A DNA stretch of 64,000 bases from Agromyces cerinus subsp. cerinus (GCF_900142065.1 NZ_FSRJ01000006.1:62001-126000), one strand, 5' to 3'; positions 1 to 9,606 are shown, counted from the stretch's first letter. Program-made: numbers and translations. The notes: generated by a model from the sequence alone, not told the origin.

Positions 1-906
1 GCTCGCGGTGATCGTGTGCCGCATGACCTCGACCGCCGCCGTCGGCGCGACATCCGCTGGGCGGGCGACGCTGATCGTGCGCTCGAGCGCGGGCCGGTCG
101 AGCGCGGGCCGGTCGCGGGTCGGCGCTCCGAGCCGCACCGAGCGCAGGCCCGGCCGATCGATGAGCACCATCGCGGGCACGATCGCGACGCCGAGCCCGC
201 GTTCGACGAACCGCAGCACCGCATCCATCTCGGCCCCCTCGAGCACCACCTCGGGCGTGAGCTCCGCCGCGCGGAACGCCGCGTCGGTGGCGCTGCGCAG
301 GTCGTAGCTCGAGCTGAAGACGATCTGCGGCAACGCCGCGACATCCGACAGCTCGATCGTGTCGCGCGTCGTGACCGGCGGCGCACCGGCCGACGAGATC
401 ACCACGAGCTCCTCGACGAGCAACGGCGTCACCATGAAGCGTTCGGCGGTCGCGGCATCCGAGGTGGTGATGAGCGCGAGGTCGAGCTCGCCGCCGGCGA
501 GTTCGTCGAGGAGTCGGCGCGAGCCCTGCTCGGAGAGGTGCAGTTCGATGCCCGGATGCTCGGCGTGGAACGCGCTGAGCACCTCGGCGACGAGGCTGAT
601 GCAGAGCGTGGGGGTGGCGCCGAGCCGCACCCGGCCGCGCTCGAGGCCGGCGAGCTCGGCGAGCTCGCGCCGCACCGATTCGGCGTCGGCGAGCATGCGC
701 CGGGCGAGCGGCAGCAGCGACTCCCCCGCGGTCGTCAGGGTGCTGCCACCGCGGGCGCGGTGGAACAGCTCGGCGCCGAGATCGTGCTCGAGCGCAGCGA
801 TCTGGCGGCTCAGCGAGGGCTGGGCGAGGTAGAGCTCTTCAGCGGCCCTGGTGAAGTTGCCGTACCGGGCCACCTCGACGAAGCCGCGCAGTTGCTCGAG
901 GTTCAT
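1..906 (-). CDS. LysR family transcriptional regulator (3' end cut by window edge)
   Basis: The reading frame starts with ATG at 906 and stays open to the window edge, so 302 codons are visible and the stop lies outside. The N-terminus (MNLEQLRGFVEVARYGNFTR, then AQPSLSRQIAALE) is a classic LysR winged helix-turn-helix over about residues 1-60. The rest is the two-lobed effector domain, with TLCISLVAEVL and GLGVAIVPAMV segments. It is divergent from the HxlR gene, with 128 bp between the starts, so the shared spacer may hold operators for both. The effector is unknown. The family call is firm; the target is not. Confidence 0.93.
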   Translation of the reverse strand, partial: MNLEQLRGFVEVARYGNFTRAAEELYLAQPSLSRQIAALEHDLGAELFHRARGGSTLTTAGESLLPLARRMLADAESVRRELAELAGLERGRVRLGATPTLCISLVAEVLSAFHAEHPGIELHLSEQGSRRLLDELAGGELDLALITTSDAATAERFMVTPLLVEELVVISSAGAPPVTTRDTIELSDVAALPQIVFSSSYDLRSATDAAFRAAELTPEVVLEGAEMDAVLRFVERGLGVAIVPAMVLIDRPGLRSVRLGAPTRDRPALDRPALERTISVARPADVAPTAAVEVMRHTITAS

Positions 907-1034
907 ATCGATACCGTACGCGCATGATGTCCGAGGCATCCATGCGGACGGCGATATGCCTGAGGTCGGTTACTCAGGGGACGTGACGCACGGGCTGATA
1001 GCGTCCGGGGAGGATCCGGCATTTGGAGGCCAGC

Positions 1035-1484
1035 ATGACGAACGACCCCATCCGAGTGCTCTCGACCCGGCCCCTCGACGGGGTGCCGGGCCACGAGGGC
1101 AGCGAGGCGTGCAGCGTCGACAACCCGGCGAGCCGCGTGATCCGTGAACTGCTCGCGCGCGTCGGCGACAAGTGGAGCATGCTCGTCATCGGCGTGCTGC
1201 ACGACGGCCCCCTGCGCTTCACCGAGTTGCAGCGCAAGATCGACGGCATCTCGCACCGTATGCTCACCCAGACCCTGCGCAGTCTCGAGCGCGACGGCCT
1301 GGTCACGCGCACGAGCTACCCCGAGATCCCGCCCCGGGTCGAGTATGCGGCGACGGCGCTCGGCCGCTCGCTCTCCGAGCCGGTCATCGAGCTCGCGCGC
1401 TGGGCGTCCGCCCACCACTCCGAGATCCTCGACGCCCGCGAGGCGTTCGACGACCAGCACGAGGCATCCGCAACGCTTCGATAG
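1035..1484 (+). CDS. HxlR/MarR-like winged-helix transcriptional regulator
   Basis: A 149-residue protein with the HxlR-type domain: RVIRELLARVGDKWSMLVIG, then RFTELQRKIDGISHRMLTQ and LRSLERDGLVTR, over about residues 30-100. HxlR regulators are single-domain, dimeric, redox- or metabolite-responsive DNA-binding proteins. The ATG at 1035 is chosen because GGAGG lies 5 nt upstream (1025-1029); an upstream in-frame TTG at 1023 overlaps that ribosome site. The gene is divergent from the LysR gene and precedes the flavoprotein gene on the same strand, separated by an operator-like palindrome. It may control that gene, which is an inference. Confidence 0.93.
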   Translation: MTNDPIRVLSTRPLDGVPGHEGSEACSVDNPASRVIRELLARVGDKWSMLVIGVLHDGPLRFTELQRKIDGISHRMLTQTLRSLERDGLVTRTSYPEIPPRVEYAATALGRSLSEPVIELARWASAHHSEILDAREAFDDQHEASATLR

Positions 1485-1513
1485 CCAGAGCGTATCGTCG
1501 CGAGGTTATATAT

Positions 1514-1533
1514 GCATTGGAGTAATCCAATGC
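1514..1533. promoter_or_regulatory. 20-bp operator-like inverted repeat before the flavoprotein gene
   Basis: GCATTGGAGTAATCCAATGC has two perfect 8-bp arms (GCATTGGA / TCCAATGC) around a 4-bp centre. It sits just after an AT-rich TTATAT stretch at 1506-1511 that could be a -10 element, in otherwise GC-rich DNA. The position over a likely transcription start, and the lack of a U-tract, suggest a repressor operator rather than a terminator. The HxlR or LysR protein encoded next to it is the obvious candidate ligand, but this is inferred. Confidence 0.6.
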
Positions 1534-1553
1534 GCGAACCTAGCGTTGTCGCC

Positions 1554-3323
1554 ATGAGCACCACGAGCGCCCCCAACACCTCAGACAGCACCCCTGCAGA
1601 GCGGCAGATCTCCACGACCGTCCTCGTGATCGGCACCGGCGGGTCGGGTCTGCGCACCGCCATCGAGCTCGCCGAGGCGGGCGTCGACGTGCTCGCCCTC
1701 GGCAAGCGCCCCAAGTCCGACGCCCACACCTCCCTCGCGGCTGGCGGCATCAACGCCGCCCTCGCCACGATGGACGCCGACGACAGCTGGCAGCAGCACG
1801 CCGCCGACACGCTCAAGGAGAGCTATCTGCTCGCCGACCCGCGCACGGTCGTCACGGTCACGGAGGGCGCAGCGCGCGGCATCGACGACCTCGAGCGCTA
1901 CGGCATGCCCTTCGCCCGCGAAGACGACGGGCGCATCTCGCAGCGCTTCTTCGGCGCGCACACCTACCGCCGCACGGCCTTCGCAGGCGACTACACGGGC
2001 CTCGAGATCCAGCGCACCCTGATCAACCGGGCCGCACAGCTGAACGTGCCGATCCTCGACACGGTCTACGTCACGCGCATCCTCGTGAACGACGACGGCG
2101 CGGTCTTCGGCGCCTACGGCTTCGACCTCGACGACGGCACCCGCTACCTCATCCACGCCGACGCGGTCATCCTCGCAGCCGGCGGCCACAACCGCATCTG
2201 GCGCCGCACCTCCTCGCGCCGCGACGAGAACACGGGCGACTCGTTCCGCCTCGCCGTCGAGGCCGGCGGGCGCCTGCGCGACCCCGAGCTCGTGCAGTTC
2301 CACCCCTCGGGCATCATCGAGCCCGAGAACGCGGCCGGCACCCTCATCAGCGAGGCGGCCCGCGGCGAAGGCGGCATCCTCACCAACGGCCTCGGCGAGC
2401 GCTTCATGCACAAGTACGACCCCGAGCGGCTCGAGCTCTCGACCCGCGACCGCGTCGCCCTCGCCTGCTACACCGAGATCAAGGAGGGTCGCGGAACCCC
2501 CAACGGCGGTGTCTGGCTGGATGTCTCGCACCTGCCCCGCGAGACGATCATGACGCGCCTCCCCCGCGTCTACCAGACCATGCTCGAGCTGCAGATGCTC
2601 GACGTCACGAAACAGCCGATCGAGATCGCGCCCACCGCGCACTACTCGATGGGCGGCGTGTGGGTGCGCCCCGACGACCACGGCACGGACGTCCCCGGGC
2701 TCTACGCCATCGGCGAGGCATCCTCCGGCCTGCACGGCGCGAACCGCTTGGGCGGCAACTCGCTCATCGAACTGCTCGTCTTCGGACGCATCGTGGGGCG
2801 GGCCGCTGCCGCCTACTCTGCGTCGCTCGACGCGCAGACGCGGTCGGCGGCCGCGGTGCAGACCGCGCGCGACGAGATCGCGGGGCTGCTCGCCTCCGAC
2901 GGCACCGAGAACGTGCGCGCCCTGCAGCGCGCCATCCGCGACACCATGACCGAGCACGCCGGAGTGGTGCGCGACGAAGCGGGCCTCCTCGCCGGACTCG
3001 CCGAGCTCGACGCGATCGAGGCGCGCATCGCCGACATCGGCGTGCACCCCGACATCGCGGGCTACCAGGACCTCGCGCACGCCTTCGACCTCAAGTCGGC
3101 CGCCCTCGCCGCGCGCGCCACCCTGGCGGCGGCGCTCGAGCGCCGCGAGACTCGCGGCTGTCACAACCGCAGCGACTACCCCGAGACGGATGCCGCGCTG
3201 CAGGTGAACCTCGTGTGGTCGCCGTCGACCGGCGTGACGCGCGAGTCGATCCCGCCGATCCCGGAGGAGATCGCGGCGCTCATGCGCGACGAGGTCTCGG
3301 TGGCGGGCAAGCTCGTCGAGTGA
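1554..3323 (+). CDS. FAD-dependent fumarate reductase / L-aspartate oxidase-type flavoprotein
   Basis: A 589-residue flavoprotein of the succinate dehydrogenase/fumarate reductase/NadB superfamily. It shows the dinucleotide motif GTGGSG at residues 27-32, a SLAAGGINAAL loop, QFHPSG near 248, EAARGEGG, and HYSMGG near 362, which are typical FAD and dicarboxylate-site elements. The C-terminus has the RGCHNRSDYPE block. No iron-sulfur or membrane-anchor subunit lies nearby, so it probably acts alone as a soluble oxidase or reductase. In-frame ATGs exist at 1512 and 1530, but they overlap the promoter palindrome, so 1554 is preferred despite a weak ribosome site. NadB versus fumarate reductase cannot be decided here. 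Confidence 0.85.
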   Translation: MSTTSAPNTSDSTPAERQISTTVLVIGTGGSGLRTAIELAEAGVDVLALGKRPKSDAHTSLAAGGINAALATMDADDSWQQHAADTLKESYLLADPRTVVTVTEGAARGIDDLERYGMPFAREDDGRISQRFFGAHTYRRTAFAGDYTGLEIQRTLINRAAQLNVPILDTVYVTRILVNDDGAVFGAYGFDLDDGTRYLIHADAVILAAGGHNRIWRRTSSRRDENTGDSFRLAVEAGGRLRDPELVQFHPSGIIEPENAAGTLISEAARGEGGILTNGLGERFMHKYDPERLELSTRDRVALACYTEIKEGRGTPNGGVWLDVSHLPRETIMTRLPRVYQTMLELQMLDVTKQPIEIAPTAHYSMGGVWVRPDDHGTDVPGLYAIGEASSGLHGANRLGGNSLIELLVFGRIVGRAAAAYSASLDAQTRSAAAVQTARDEIAGLLASDGTENVRALQRAIRDTMTEHAGVVRDEAGLLAGLAELDAIEARIADIGVHPDIAGYQDLAHAFDLKSAALAARATLAAALERRETRGCHNRSDYPETDAALQVNLVWSPSTGVTRESIPPIPEEIAALMRDEVSVAGKLVE

Positions 3324-3447
3324 TGACGCGTCGGGTGATGCGCCGGGTGAAATTCGGATCGGTCGGGCCTGTCGCCGTGCCTCGCTCGACAAACTGGCGT
3401 CACACGCCGTATGCGTGACCGATCCGCCGCACCCGGAGGGACCCAGA

Positions 3448-4005
3448 ATGACGACGACAACCGACACCGGCAAGGCCGCGAACGCGGTCCGAACCGCCCT
3501 GGGGATCGCCGGGGTGCTCGCACTCATCGTCGGCGTCCTGATCCTCGTCTGGCCCGGGAAGACCGCGATCGTCGTCACGGCGATCATCGCCATCTACGCC
3601 ATCGCCGCCGGTCTGGTCTACGCGGGCCTCGGCATCTTCGTCCAGGGCAAGAGCGGCTGGTCCCGAGTCGGCAACATCGTGCTCGGCATCGTGTTCGTTC
3701 TCGCAGGCGTGATCGCGTTCATGAACCTCGCACAGACCAAGGCCTGGCTCGCCGTGTTCCTCGGCATCCTCGTCGGCATCATGTGGATCGTCGAGGGCAT
3801 CGTCGCGCTGTCGTCGCTCCGCGATTCCTCGTCGAAGGGCTGGTCGGTCTTCTTCGCGATCATCAGCATCGCCGCTGGCATCATGCTGTTGTTCTCGCCG
3901 ATGTGGGGTGCCGCCGTGCTGTGGTGGCTGCTCGGCATCTCCCTCATCGTGCTCGGTGTCATCAACGTCGTGCGCGCATTCTCGTTCGGCAAGCAGCGTG
4001 GCTGA
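3448..4005 (+). CDS. HdeD family (DUF308) membrane protein
   Basis: A 185-residue, very hydrophobic protein with about six transmembrane segments arranged as repeats of the HdeD/DUF308 type (ALIVGVLILVWPGKTAIVV, LGIVFVLAGVIAFMN, IVEGIVAL, SLIVLGVINVVRAF). HdeD is linked to acid resistance in enterobacteria; the actinobacterial homologues have no firm function. The ATG at 3448 has GGAGGG 7 nt upstream (3435-3440), which beats the in-frame GTG at 3415. The phosphatase gene starts 7 nt after its stop, so the two may be co-transcribed. Confidence 0.88.
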   Translation: MTTTTDTGKAANAVRTALGIAGVLALIVGVLILVWPGKTAIVVTAIIAIYAIAAGLVYAGLGIFVQGKSGWSRVGNIVLGIVFVLAGVIAFMNLAQTKAWLAVFLGILVGIMWIVEGIVALSSLRDSSSKGWSVFFAIISIAAGIMLLFSPMWGAAVLWWLLGISLIVLGVINVVRAFSFGKQRG

Positions 4006-4012
4006 GGCGGCG

Positions 4013-4807
4013 ATGAGCATGCAGGTCGAAGGGCTCTACAACTTCCGCGACATCGCAGGGATGCCGCTCGCGTCTGGCGGCACGACCCGCGCCGGCGTGC
4101 TCTTCCGATCCGAAGCGCTCGGCACGCTGACGCAGGTCGGCGTCGACGACCTCGCGGCCACGGACATCGGGACGATCGTCGACTTCCGCACACCGACGGA
4201 GCGCCAGGCAGCGCCCGACCGCGTTCCGACATCACGACCATTCACGGTCGTCGACCTTCCGATGCTCGAGGGCGCCATGGCCGACATGACCGGGCGATTC
4301 GTCGCAGGCGGCCCGTCGACGCCGCCGCCATCGGAGATCGCCGACGCGATGGCTTCGTTGCCGACCCTGGGCGAGCTGTACCTGGAGATGCTGCAGCACG
4401 GCGCCCCGCAGTTCGCCGAAGTCGCTCGGCTCATCGCGGCATCGACAGATGATTCGCCCTCCGCCGTGCTCGTGCACTGCACCGCCGGCAAGGACCGGAC
4501 CGGAGTGGCGACGGCGCTCATGCTCGACGCTGCGGGCGTGGAGCGTGCCGCTGTCGTGGCCGACTACGCCGTCTCGCAGCACAACCTCGCCGGGCCGTGG
4601 GCCGACGGAATGCTCCACTCGATCGCATCGTTCGGTCTGCCCGTGTCTCCCGAGCTGCGAACCCTCGTGACCGGCACTCCGCCCGAGGCGATCGAGCAGG
4701 CGCTCTCGTGGACGGACGATGAGCACGGAGGTGCCGCCGAGTACCTGCTCTCCGGCGGTCTGCAGCCCGCCGAGCTCGACGGGCTCCGCGCGCGAATGGC
4801 CGGCTGA
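4013..4807 (+). CDS. Tyrosine-protein phosphatase (dual-specificity-like)
   Basis: A 264-residue protein with the cysteine phosphatase signature CX5R in HCTAGKDRTG (Cys about 156, Arg about 162). The N-terminus NFRDIAG and IVDFRTPTER match the bacterial Y_phosphatase3 family, which includes mycobacterial PtpB-like and Streptomyces enzymes. It should be cytosolic and act on phosphotyrosine, phosphoserine or phosphoinositide substrates. The start at 4013 has GAGGCGG just upstream and lies 7 nt after the HdeD stop. It converges with the FUSC gene, separated by only 23 bp. Confidence 0.9.
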   Translation: MSMQVEGLYNFRDIAGMPLASGGTTRAGVLFRSEALGTLTQVGVDDLAATDIGTIVDFRTPTERQAAPDRVPTSRPFTVVDLPMLEGAMADMTGRFVAGGPSTPPPSEIADAMASLPTLGELYLEMLQHGAPQFAEVARLIAASTDDSPSAVLVHCTAGKDRTGVATALMLDAAGVERAAVVADYAVSQHNLAGPWADGMLHSIASFGLPVSPELRTLVTGTPPEAIEQALSWTDDEHGGAAEYLLSGGLQPAELDGLRARMAG

Positions 4808-4830
4808 CCTTCCGGGCGGGTGTCGCCCCG

Positions 4831-6972
4831 TCACCGGCCCGGGTCGGTATCACGAGCTCTCGTGCGGCTTCTTCGTACCCGGCTGCCTGACCGCTCGACC
4901 GCGGCGCGCCCTCGGCGCGCGCTCGGCGCGCGCTCGCGGACCCGCGACGAGAGCGCCGCACGTGCCGCCGAGAGTTCGTCACCGAGCGCCGCGAGAGGGC
5001 CCTCACCCGGCACCGGCACGGCACTCGGCGGCCTGCCCTCGTCGATGGCCTCCGCCAGGTCGATGAGCACGTCGCGAGCACGGGCGAGCTCGCGGGGGTC
5101 GATCGCGACTCCCGATGCCGCCGTCGTGGTCGCGATGGCGGTGACGGTGTCGGCCACGCCCTCGAGTGCGTCGATCTCCGGTATCCACGATGCGGCAGGC
5201 GCGCTGATCGCCGGCGGCTCGGGGAGCGACTTCGCCACCCGGGTCCGCAGATCGGACAGGCTGCGATACGTCGCGCGGCGAGCGGTGACCCGTGCACGAT
5301 CCGCGTCGGACTCCGTCGGCGACACGGCATCGCTTTCGCCCGTCGCGCCGGTGCCGGACTCGGAGTCGCGCCGGGCACCGAGTGCGATGTCGAAGTACTC
5401 GACCATCGACCGGACCACGTCGGCGACCCCCGATGCAAGGTGTCTCGGCGCGTGCCACGTCGACGGCCACGGCAGGTAGCCGAACACGAGCACGATCGCG
5501 CACCCGACAAGCGTGTCGAGCAGACGTGCTCCGACGATCTGCGCGCTCGCACCGGCGTGCACTTCGACGAGGATGACGGCAAGGGGGGTCGTCACGATCG
5601 CGTACAGCCCGTAGTTGCGCGGCATCATGATCGGAAGGGCGCCGGCGAGAGCCGCGATCACGAGCACCTGCCCGCCGCCGCTCGGCACCGCGACGACGAC
5701 GAGCGAGCCGATGACGACGCCGGCCACCGTGCCGAACCCGCGCTGCACGGCGCGAGCGAAGACGGATCCGAAGTCGGGTTTCATCACCTGGGCGACCGTG
5801 AGCATGACGAGGTACGGACGATCGAGATGCAGCATCAGGCAGATGCCCTGCGCGATCGCCATGCAGAGCACGAGCCTGAGGATCGCCGACCAGGTCTCGC
5901 TCCCGGCGACGAGCGTCCGCTCAGCTCCGCGCAGGCGGTCGACGACTGACGGCTTCGCCGGGAGCGGAACCTCGCGATCCCGTCGATGTCGACGGGGATC
6001 CGCCGCGGCGATCCGTGCGGCGATTCGCGCGACGCGATCCACCGACGACTCCAGCACTGCACGATCGGCCGGAGATGTAGCGGACTCGGGCGGCGCAGGC
6101 AGGGGTCGCGACGGGTCGCCGACCCAGCGAGCGATGCCGCGGAGGTAGTCGATCGTCGCTGCGTCGGCGGGAGTCCCGCCGCGCGTCACCGCGATCGTCG
6201 CGTCGACGACGGGCGCCGACGCGTTCAACATCGTCGCGAGGGACTGCCAGCGCAGGTCGCGTTCGGCGATCGCGGTCTCGGCCGCGACCATCACGTCGTA
6301 CGCCTCGTCGAGGGCCGTGGTCACGGCGGTCGCCGCCGCTCTCCGCCGGCCCGAACCGGTTGCCGCGAGTTGATCGGCGATCGCGGTGTACACGGCGGCG
6401 ACGGCACGCCGCTCGGGTGAGAGGGTCGTGCCGACCGCACCCGCCACCGCGATGGTCAGCAGCAGGCGCCACATCGCCCCCGCCAGGAAGATTGCCGGGG
6501 CCGCCCAGGGCGAGCCGAGCCCGAACTCCACATTCGCCGCGGTGACCGCGTACAGGAGGAAGAACTGGCCGGCCCTCGACGCCGTCGCGCTGACCGCACC
6601 CGAGAGACCCGAGACGAATGCGGCGCCGACCACCGCGATGAATGTCGCAACCGGGTCGCCGAAGACGAGCGTGCCGAGAGCGAAGCCCGACGCGGCCAGG
6701 AGCGAGGTCAGCGCCATCCGGTGCACCCGCTCGATGCCGACCGAGCCGACGTCCATCACGGAAGCGACGAGGGCACCCATGGACGCCACGGAACCTGCCA
6801 CCACCACGGAAGTGTCATGCGGTGCGACCAGGACCGCGAGACCCACCGGCGCGGTGATGCCGACGGAGGTGAGCACGACCCGGCCCCAGGGGATGGGGGC
6901 ACGATTCGTGCGAGCGAGGGCGCGGATCCAGGCCCCCCACCCCCAGCTGCCGTCAGCCGGCGAGGACGACAT
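4831..6972 (-). CDS. FUSC family membrane protein (aromatic acid exporter-like)
   Basis: A 713-residue protein with two blocks of about six transmembrane helices (residues about 20-190 and 370-520), each followed by a cytosolic helical part. This is the fusaric acid resistance / YccS / AaeB architecture. The second block contains LRLVLCMAIAQGI and HLDRPYLVMLTVAQVMKPDFGS. Such proteins export aromatic carboxylic acids or protect the envelope. The ATG at 6972 overlaps the end of the upstream DMT-like gene by 20 nt, which suggests translational coupling. It is the last gene of the minus-strand cluster. Confidence 0.85.
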   Translation of the reverse strand: MSSSPADGSWGWGAWIRALARTNRAPIPWGRVVLTSVGITAPVGLAVLVAPHDTSVVVAGSVASMGALVASVMDVGSVGIERVHRMALTSLLAASGFALGTLVFGDPVATFIAVVGAAFVSGLSGAVSATASRAGQFFLLYAVTAANVEFGLGSPWAAPAIFLAGAMWRLLLTIAVAGAVGTTLSPERRAVAAVYTAIADQLAATGSGRRRAAATAVTTALDEAYDVMVAAETAIAERDLRWQSLATMLNASAPVVDATIAVTRGGTPADAATIDYLRGIARWVGDPSRPLPAPPESATSPADRAVLESSVDRVARIAARIAAADPRRHRRDREVPLPAKPSVVDRLRGAERTLVAGSETWSAILRLVLCMAIAQGICLMLHLDRPYLVMLTVAQVMKPDFGSVFARAVQRGFGTVAGVVIGSLVVVAVPSGGGQVLVIAALAGALPIMMPRNYGLYAIVTTPLAVILVEVHAGASAQIVGARLLDTLVGCAIVLVFGYLPWPSTWHAPRHLASGVADVVRSMVEYFDIALGARRDSESGTGATGESDAVSPTESDADRARVTARRATYRSLSDLRTRVAKSLPEPPAISAPAASWIPEIDALEGVADTVTAIATTTAASGVAIDPRELARARDVLIDLAEAIDEGRPPSAVPVPGEGPLAALGDELSAARAALSSRVRERAPSARRGRAAVERSGSRVRRSRTRARDTDPGR

Positions 6973-7870
6973 CACGCGACTCGGCTCGAGACAGGGCGAA
7001 GACCCCTCCGATCGACACCGCACCGGCGACGACGAACGCGACGATCGCCCACGCCGGCGCAGCGCTGGCCTCGCCGAGGATCGTGATGCCGAGTACGACA
7101 GCGACCGCCGGGTCGACGACGGTGAGTCCGGCGACGACGACCTCGGGGCGATTGGAGGCGTGCGCGCGCTGCACGAAGTAGATCGAGAGCGCCCCTGCGA
7201 CGCCGATGCCGATGATGCAGCCGATCGTGAGCAGGTTCGTCACCTCGAACGAGAACTCCCGCGACGCGAGTGCCGTCTGCACCCGCAGGATCACCGTCTT
7301 GCCGAGCGTCGCGACGAACGCCGAGTACACCCCGCCGAGCAGCACCCAGAAGACGGGGGGCGTCGGCCGGTTCCGACCGACGACGAGCACGAGCGCCGTC
7401 GCCAGCAGCACGCTGACGAGCACCACGAGCACCGCGATGAGCTGCACATCCGTGATGGGGTGCTGGGTGCTCACGAGTGCCGCGACGGTGACGAAGGCCG
7501 CGACCCCCAGCACGCAGGTCGCGATCGCACGCACGATCCGGGCCGACGGTGCCCGCTTCATCACGATCGCCGTCAGCAGTGCCGTGAAGACGAGAGCAGC
7601 GACGCCGATCGGCTGCACGATCATGAGCGGTGCGAAGGTGAGGCTGCCCATCTGCAGCAGGATCGCCACGATCAGCATGAGCGCGCCGAGCAGCCACGCG
7701 CGGTTGCGCACGAGATCGATCGCCTTCGATCCGTCGACCCCTCGAGCCGCGTCCGCCTCCATCACGCGCACGCCGCGCGCCTGCAACAGGTTGCCGATCG
7801 AGAGCGCCGCCGCCGACACGACCGCGAGTCCGATCCCGATGCCGATGAGCGGGGACGAGTCCGGTTCCAT
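6953..7870 (-). CDS. DMT-superfamily-like membrane transporter
   Basis: A 305-residue protein with nine to ten hydrophobic helices, beginning IGIGLAVVSAAALSIGNLLQ and ending with a second related half (VAGLTVVDPAVAVVLGITIL). This resembles drug/metabolite transporters and NIPA-like proteins of actinobacteria. The ATG at 7870 lies 2 nt after the stop of the Na+/H+ antiporter gene, and its own end overlaps the FUSC gene by 20 nt, so all three are probably one transcript. The substrate is unknown. Confidence 0.8.
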   Translation of the reverse strand: MEPDSSPLIGIGIGLAVVSAAALSIGNLLQARGVRVMEADAARGVDGSKAIDLVRNRAWLLGALMLIVAILLQMGSLTFAPLMIVQPIGVAALVFTALLTAIVMKRAPSARIVRAIATCVLGVAAFVTVAALVSTQHPITDVQLIAVLVVLVSVLLATALVLVVGRNRPTPPVFWVLLGGVYSAFVATLGKTVILRVQTALASREFSFEVTNLLTIGCIIGIGVAGALSIYFVQRAHASNRPEVVVAGLTVVDPAVAVVLGITILGEASAAPAWAIVAFVVAGAVSIGGVFALSRAESRDVVLAG

Positions 7871-7872
7871 GA

Positions 7873-9606
7873 TCACTTCTCGCTTTCGAGGTGGAGTTTC
7901 ACACTGATCTCGTAGGCATCGAGCTCGTCCAGCACGTAGCGGAGCGCACTCGTGCTGTGCCGCCCGGATCGGCCGAGCTCGTGGAGTCGGGCGCGCATCA
8001 CCCGGACCAGCGCGAGCTCGAACTCGAGGGCGTCCGGCCCGCCCTGCGCGTCCGTGGGATCGAGCGGTGCGACGAATCGGGATCGCGGCAGCGAGTAGAG
8101 CTCGTGCGCGAACCTGGTCCGATCGGGGCGCAGCAGCGTTCCTCCGGCGATCGCGCCCTCTGCGGCGGCTCGCAGCTCGCTGTCGATCACGCGGATCTCA
8201 GCGCGAGGCAGCCCTCCCTCCCCCGCCGAGCGCAGGCGCAGCAGGCGCGCGAGCGCGGGCAGCGTCAGGCCCTGCAGCAGCAGGCTCCCCGCGGCGACGA
8301 GGAAGGCGATGAAGACGAGGAGGTCCCGGTTCGGAGCGTCGTCCGGCAGCGTCTGGGCGGCGGCCAGGGTGACCGCGCCGCGCATTCCCGCCCAGATGAT
8401 GATCGTGTTGTGCTTCCACGTGAGCGGCGAGGCGTCGAAGTAGTCGATATCGGCGCGCATCCGCCCGATCCGCTTCGGGCTCCGCTTCCGCTCGGCCGCC
8501 GCAGCGGCCCCGGGCAGCGATGACAGGCGACGGTGCCGATTCGCCGCAGCATCCGCTGGCTTCGTGATGCTCGTGGCGCTCGCATCGAGCTGGCTCCGCA
8601 CCGAGCGTTTCACGCGCGCGGAATGTGCGCTGAGCATCGGGATGACGTACGCGGCCCGTACGACCACGAGGATGACGAAGGCGAGCGCGGCGATCCAGAT
8701 GCCGCGGAGGAGTCCCTCGTCTGCGGCGAGGTTGTTCTGCACGATACCGTAGAGCTGGAGCCCCATCACGAGGAAGACCGCGCCCTCGAGGAGGAACGCG
8801 ATGGTGCGCCAGTTGAGCTTGTCGGAGATGCGTTGCTCGGGGGTGAGCCACCTCACCGCCCCCTGGCCGCAGACCACGCCCGCAGCGACCGCAGCGACGA
8901 GGCCCGAACCGCCGACGGCCTCGGTGGGCAGGAATGCCAGGTACGGAACGGTGAGACCCAGCGCCGTGTTGGCCGTCGCACTCGTGGTCCAGGCCCGCAG
9001 CCGCAGGGCGACGAGTCCGGCGAGCGTTCCGATCACGATCGCCGAGACGACGGCCCACGCGAGGGAGCCGAGGGTGGTCAGCAGCGAGAATCCGGATGCC
9101 GCGGCGACGATCGCCGTGCGAAGCAGCACGAGCGCCGTGGCGTCGTTCAGGAGGCTCTCCCCCTCCAGCACCGTCACGACGCGACGGGGCACGCCGAGCT
9201 TGCGCACGATCGAAGTGGCGACCGCGTCCGTCGGGCTCAGGATCGCTCCGAGCGCCACTGCGAGCGGAAAGCCGATCTCGGGAATCGCCCAGAAGAAGAA
9301 GCACCCGAGCACGAGCGAACTGATGATGACGAGCAGCACGGAGAGGCCGCTGATCGCGCTGAAGTCGCGGCGGAACTCGATGGCGGGCGCCGACACCGCC
9401 GCGGAGAAGAGCAGCGGCGGCAGCACTCCCGTCAGGATCAGAGCCGGTGCGATCGAGACCGCCGAAACCGCCGGGATCAGGCTGACCGCCACGCCCACTG
9501 CCAGGAGGATGAGCGGACCGGCGACCCCGGTTCGCTTCGAGAGCGAGTTCGCGAAGACGACCACGAAGACGCCCGCGATGACGACGACCAGCAGTTCTAC
9601 CGGCAT
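7873..9606 (-). CDS. Na+/H+ antiporter, CPA1/NhaP family
   Basis: A 577-residue protein with about 12 N-terminal transmembrane helices and a cytosolic tail. Family hallmarks are SPTDAVATSIVRK and GESLLNDATALVL, which carry the Asn-Asp ion-binding pair, plus AGMRGAVTLAAA late in the membrane domain. It should exchange cytoplasmic Na+ or K+ for protons and so help pH homeostasis. A 60-residue hydrophilic insert rich in Arg and Ser (about 335-395) interrupts the last helices. The ATG at 9606 has GGGGAG about 9 nt upstream. The link to the gad genes supports a pH-stress role. Confidence 0.92.
   Translation of the reverse strand: MPVELLVVVIAGVFVVVFANSLSKRTGVAGPLILLAVGVAVSLIPAVSAVSIAPALILTGVLPPLLFSAAVSAPAIEFRRDFSAISGLSVLLVIISSLVLGCFFFWAIPEIGFPLAVALGAILSPTDAVATSIVRKLGVPRRVVTVLEGESLLNDATALVLLRTAIVAAASGFSLLTTLGSLAWAVVSAIVIGTLAGLVALRLRAWTTSATANTALGLTVPYLAFLPTEAVGGSGLVAAVAAGVVCGQGAVRWLTPEQRISDKLNWRTIAFLLEGAVFLVMGLQLYGIVQNNLAADEGLLRGIWIAALAFVILVVVRAAYVIPMLSAHSARVKRSVRSQLDASATSITKPADAAANRHRRLSSLPGAAAAAERKRSPKRIGRMRADIDYFDASPLTWKHNTIIIWAGMRGAVTLAAAQTLPDDAPNRDLLVFIAFLVAAGSLLLQGLTLPALARLLRLRSAGEGGLPRAEIRVIDSELRAAAEGAIAGGTLLRPDRTRFAHELYSLPRSRFVAPLDPTDAQGGPDALEFELALVRVMRARLHELGRSGRHSTSALRYVLDELDAYEISVKLHLESEK

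Noticed and set aside
1512..1553. Upstream starts for the flavoprotein gene (ATG 1512, ATG 1530)
   Set aside because: They overlap the palindrome and the likely promoter, so transcripts would not include them reliably.
1581..3593. A 670-codon minus-strand frame over the flavoprotein gene
   Set aside because: Antisense shadow of a gene with clear FAD motifs.
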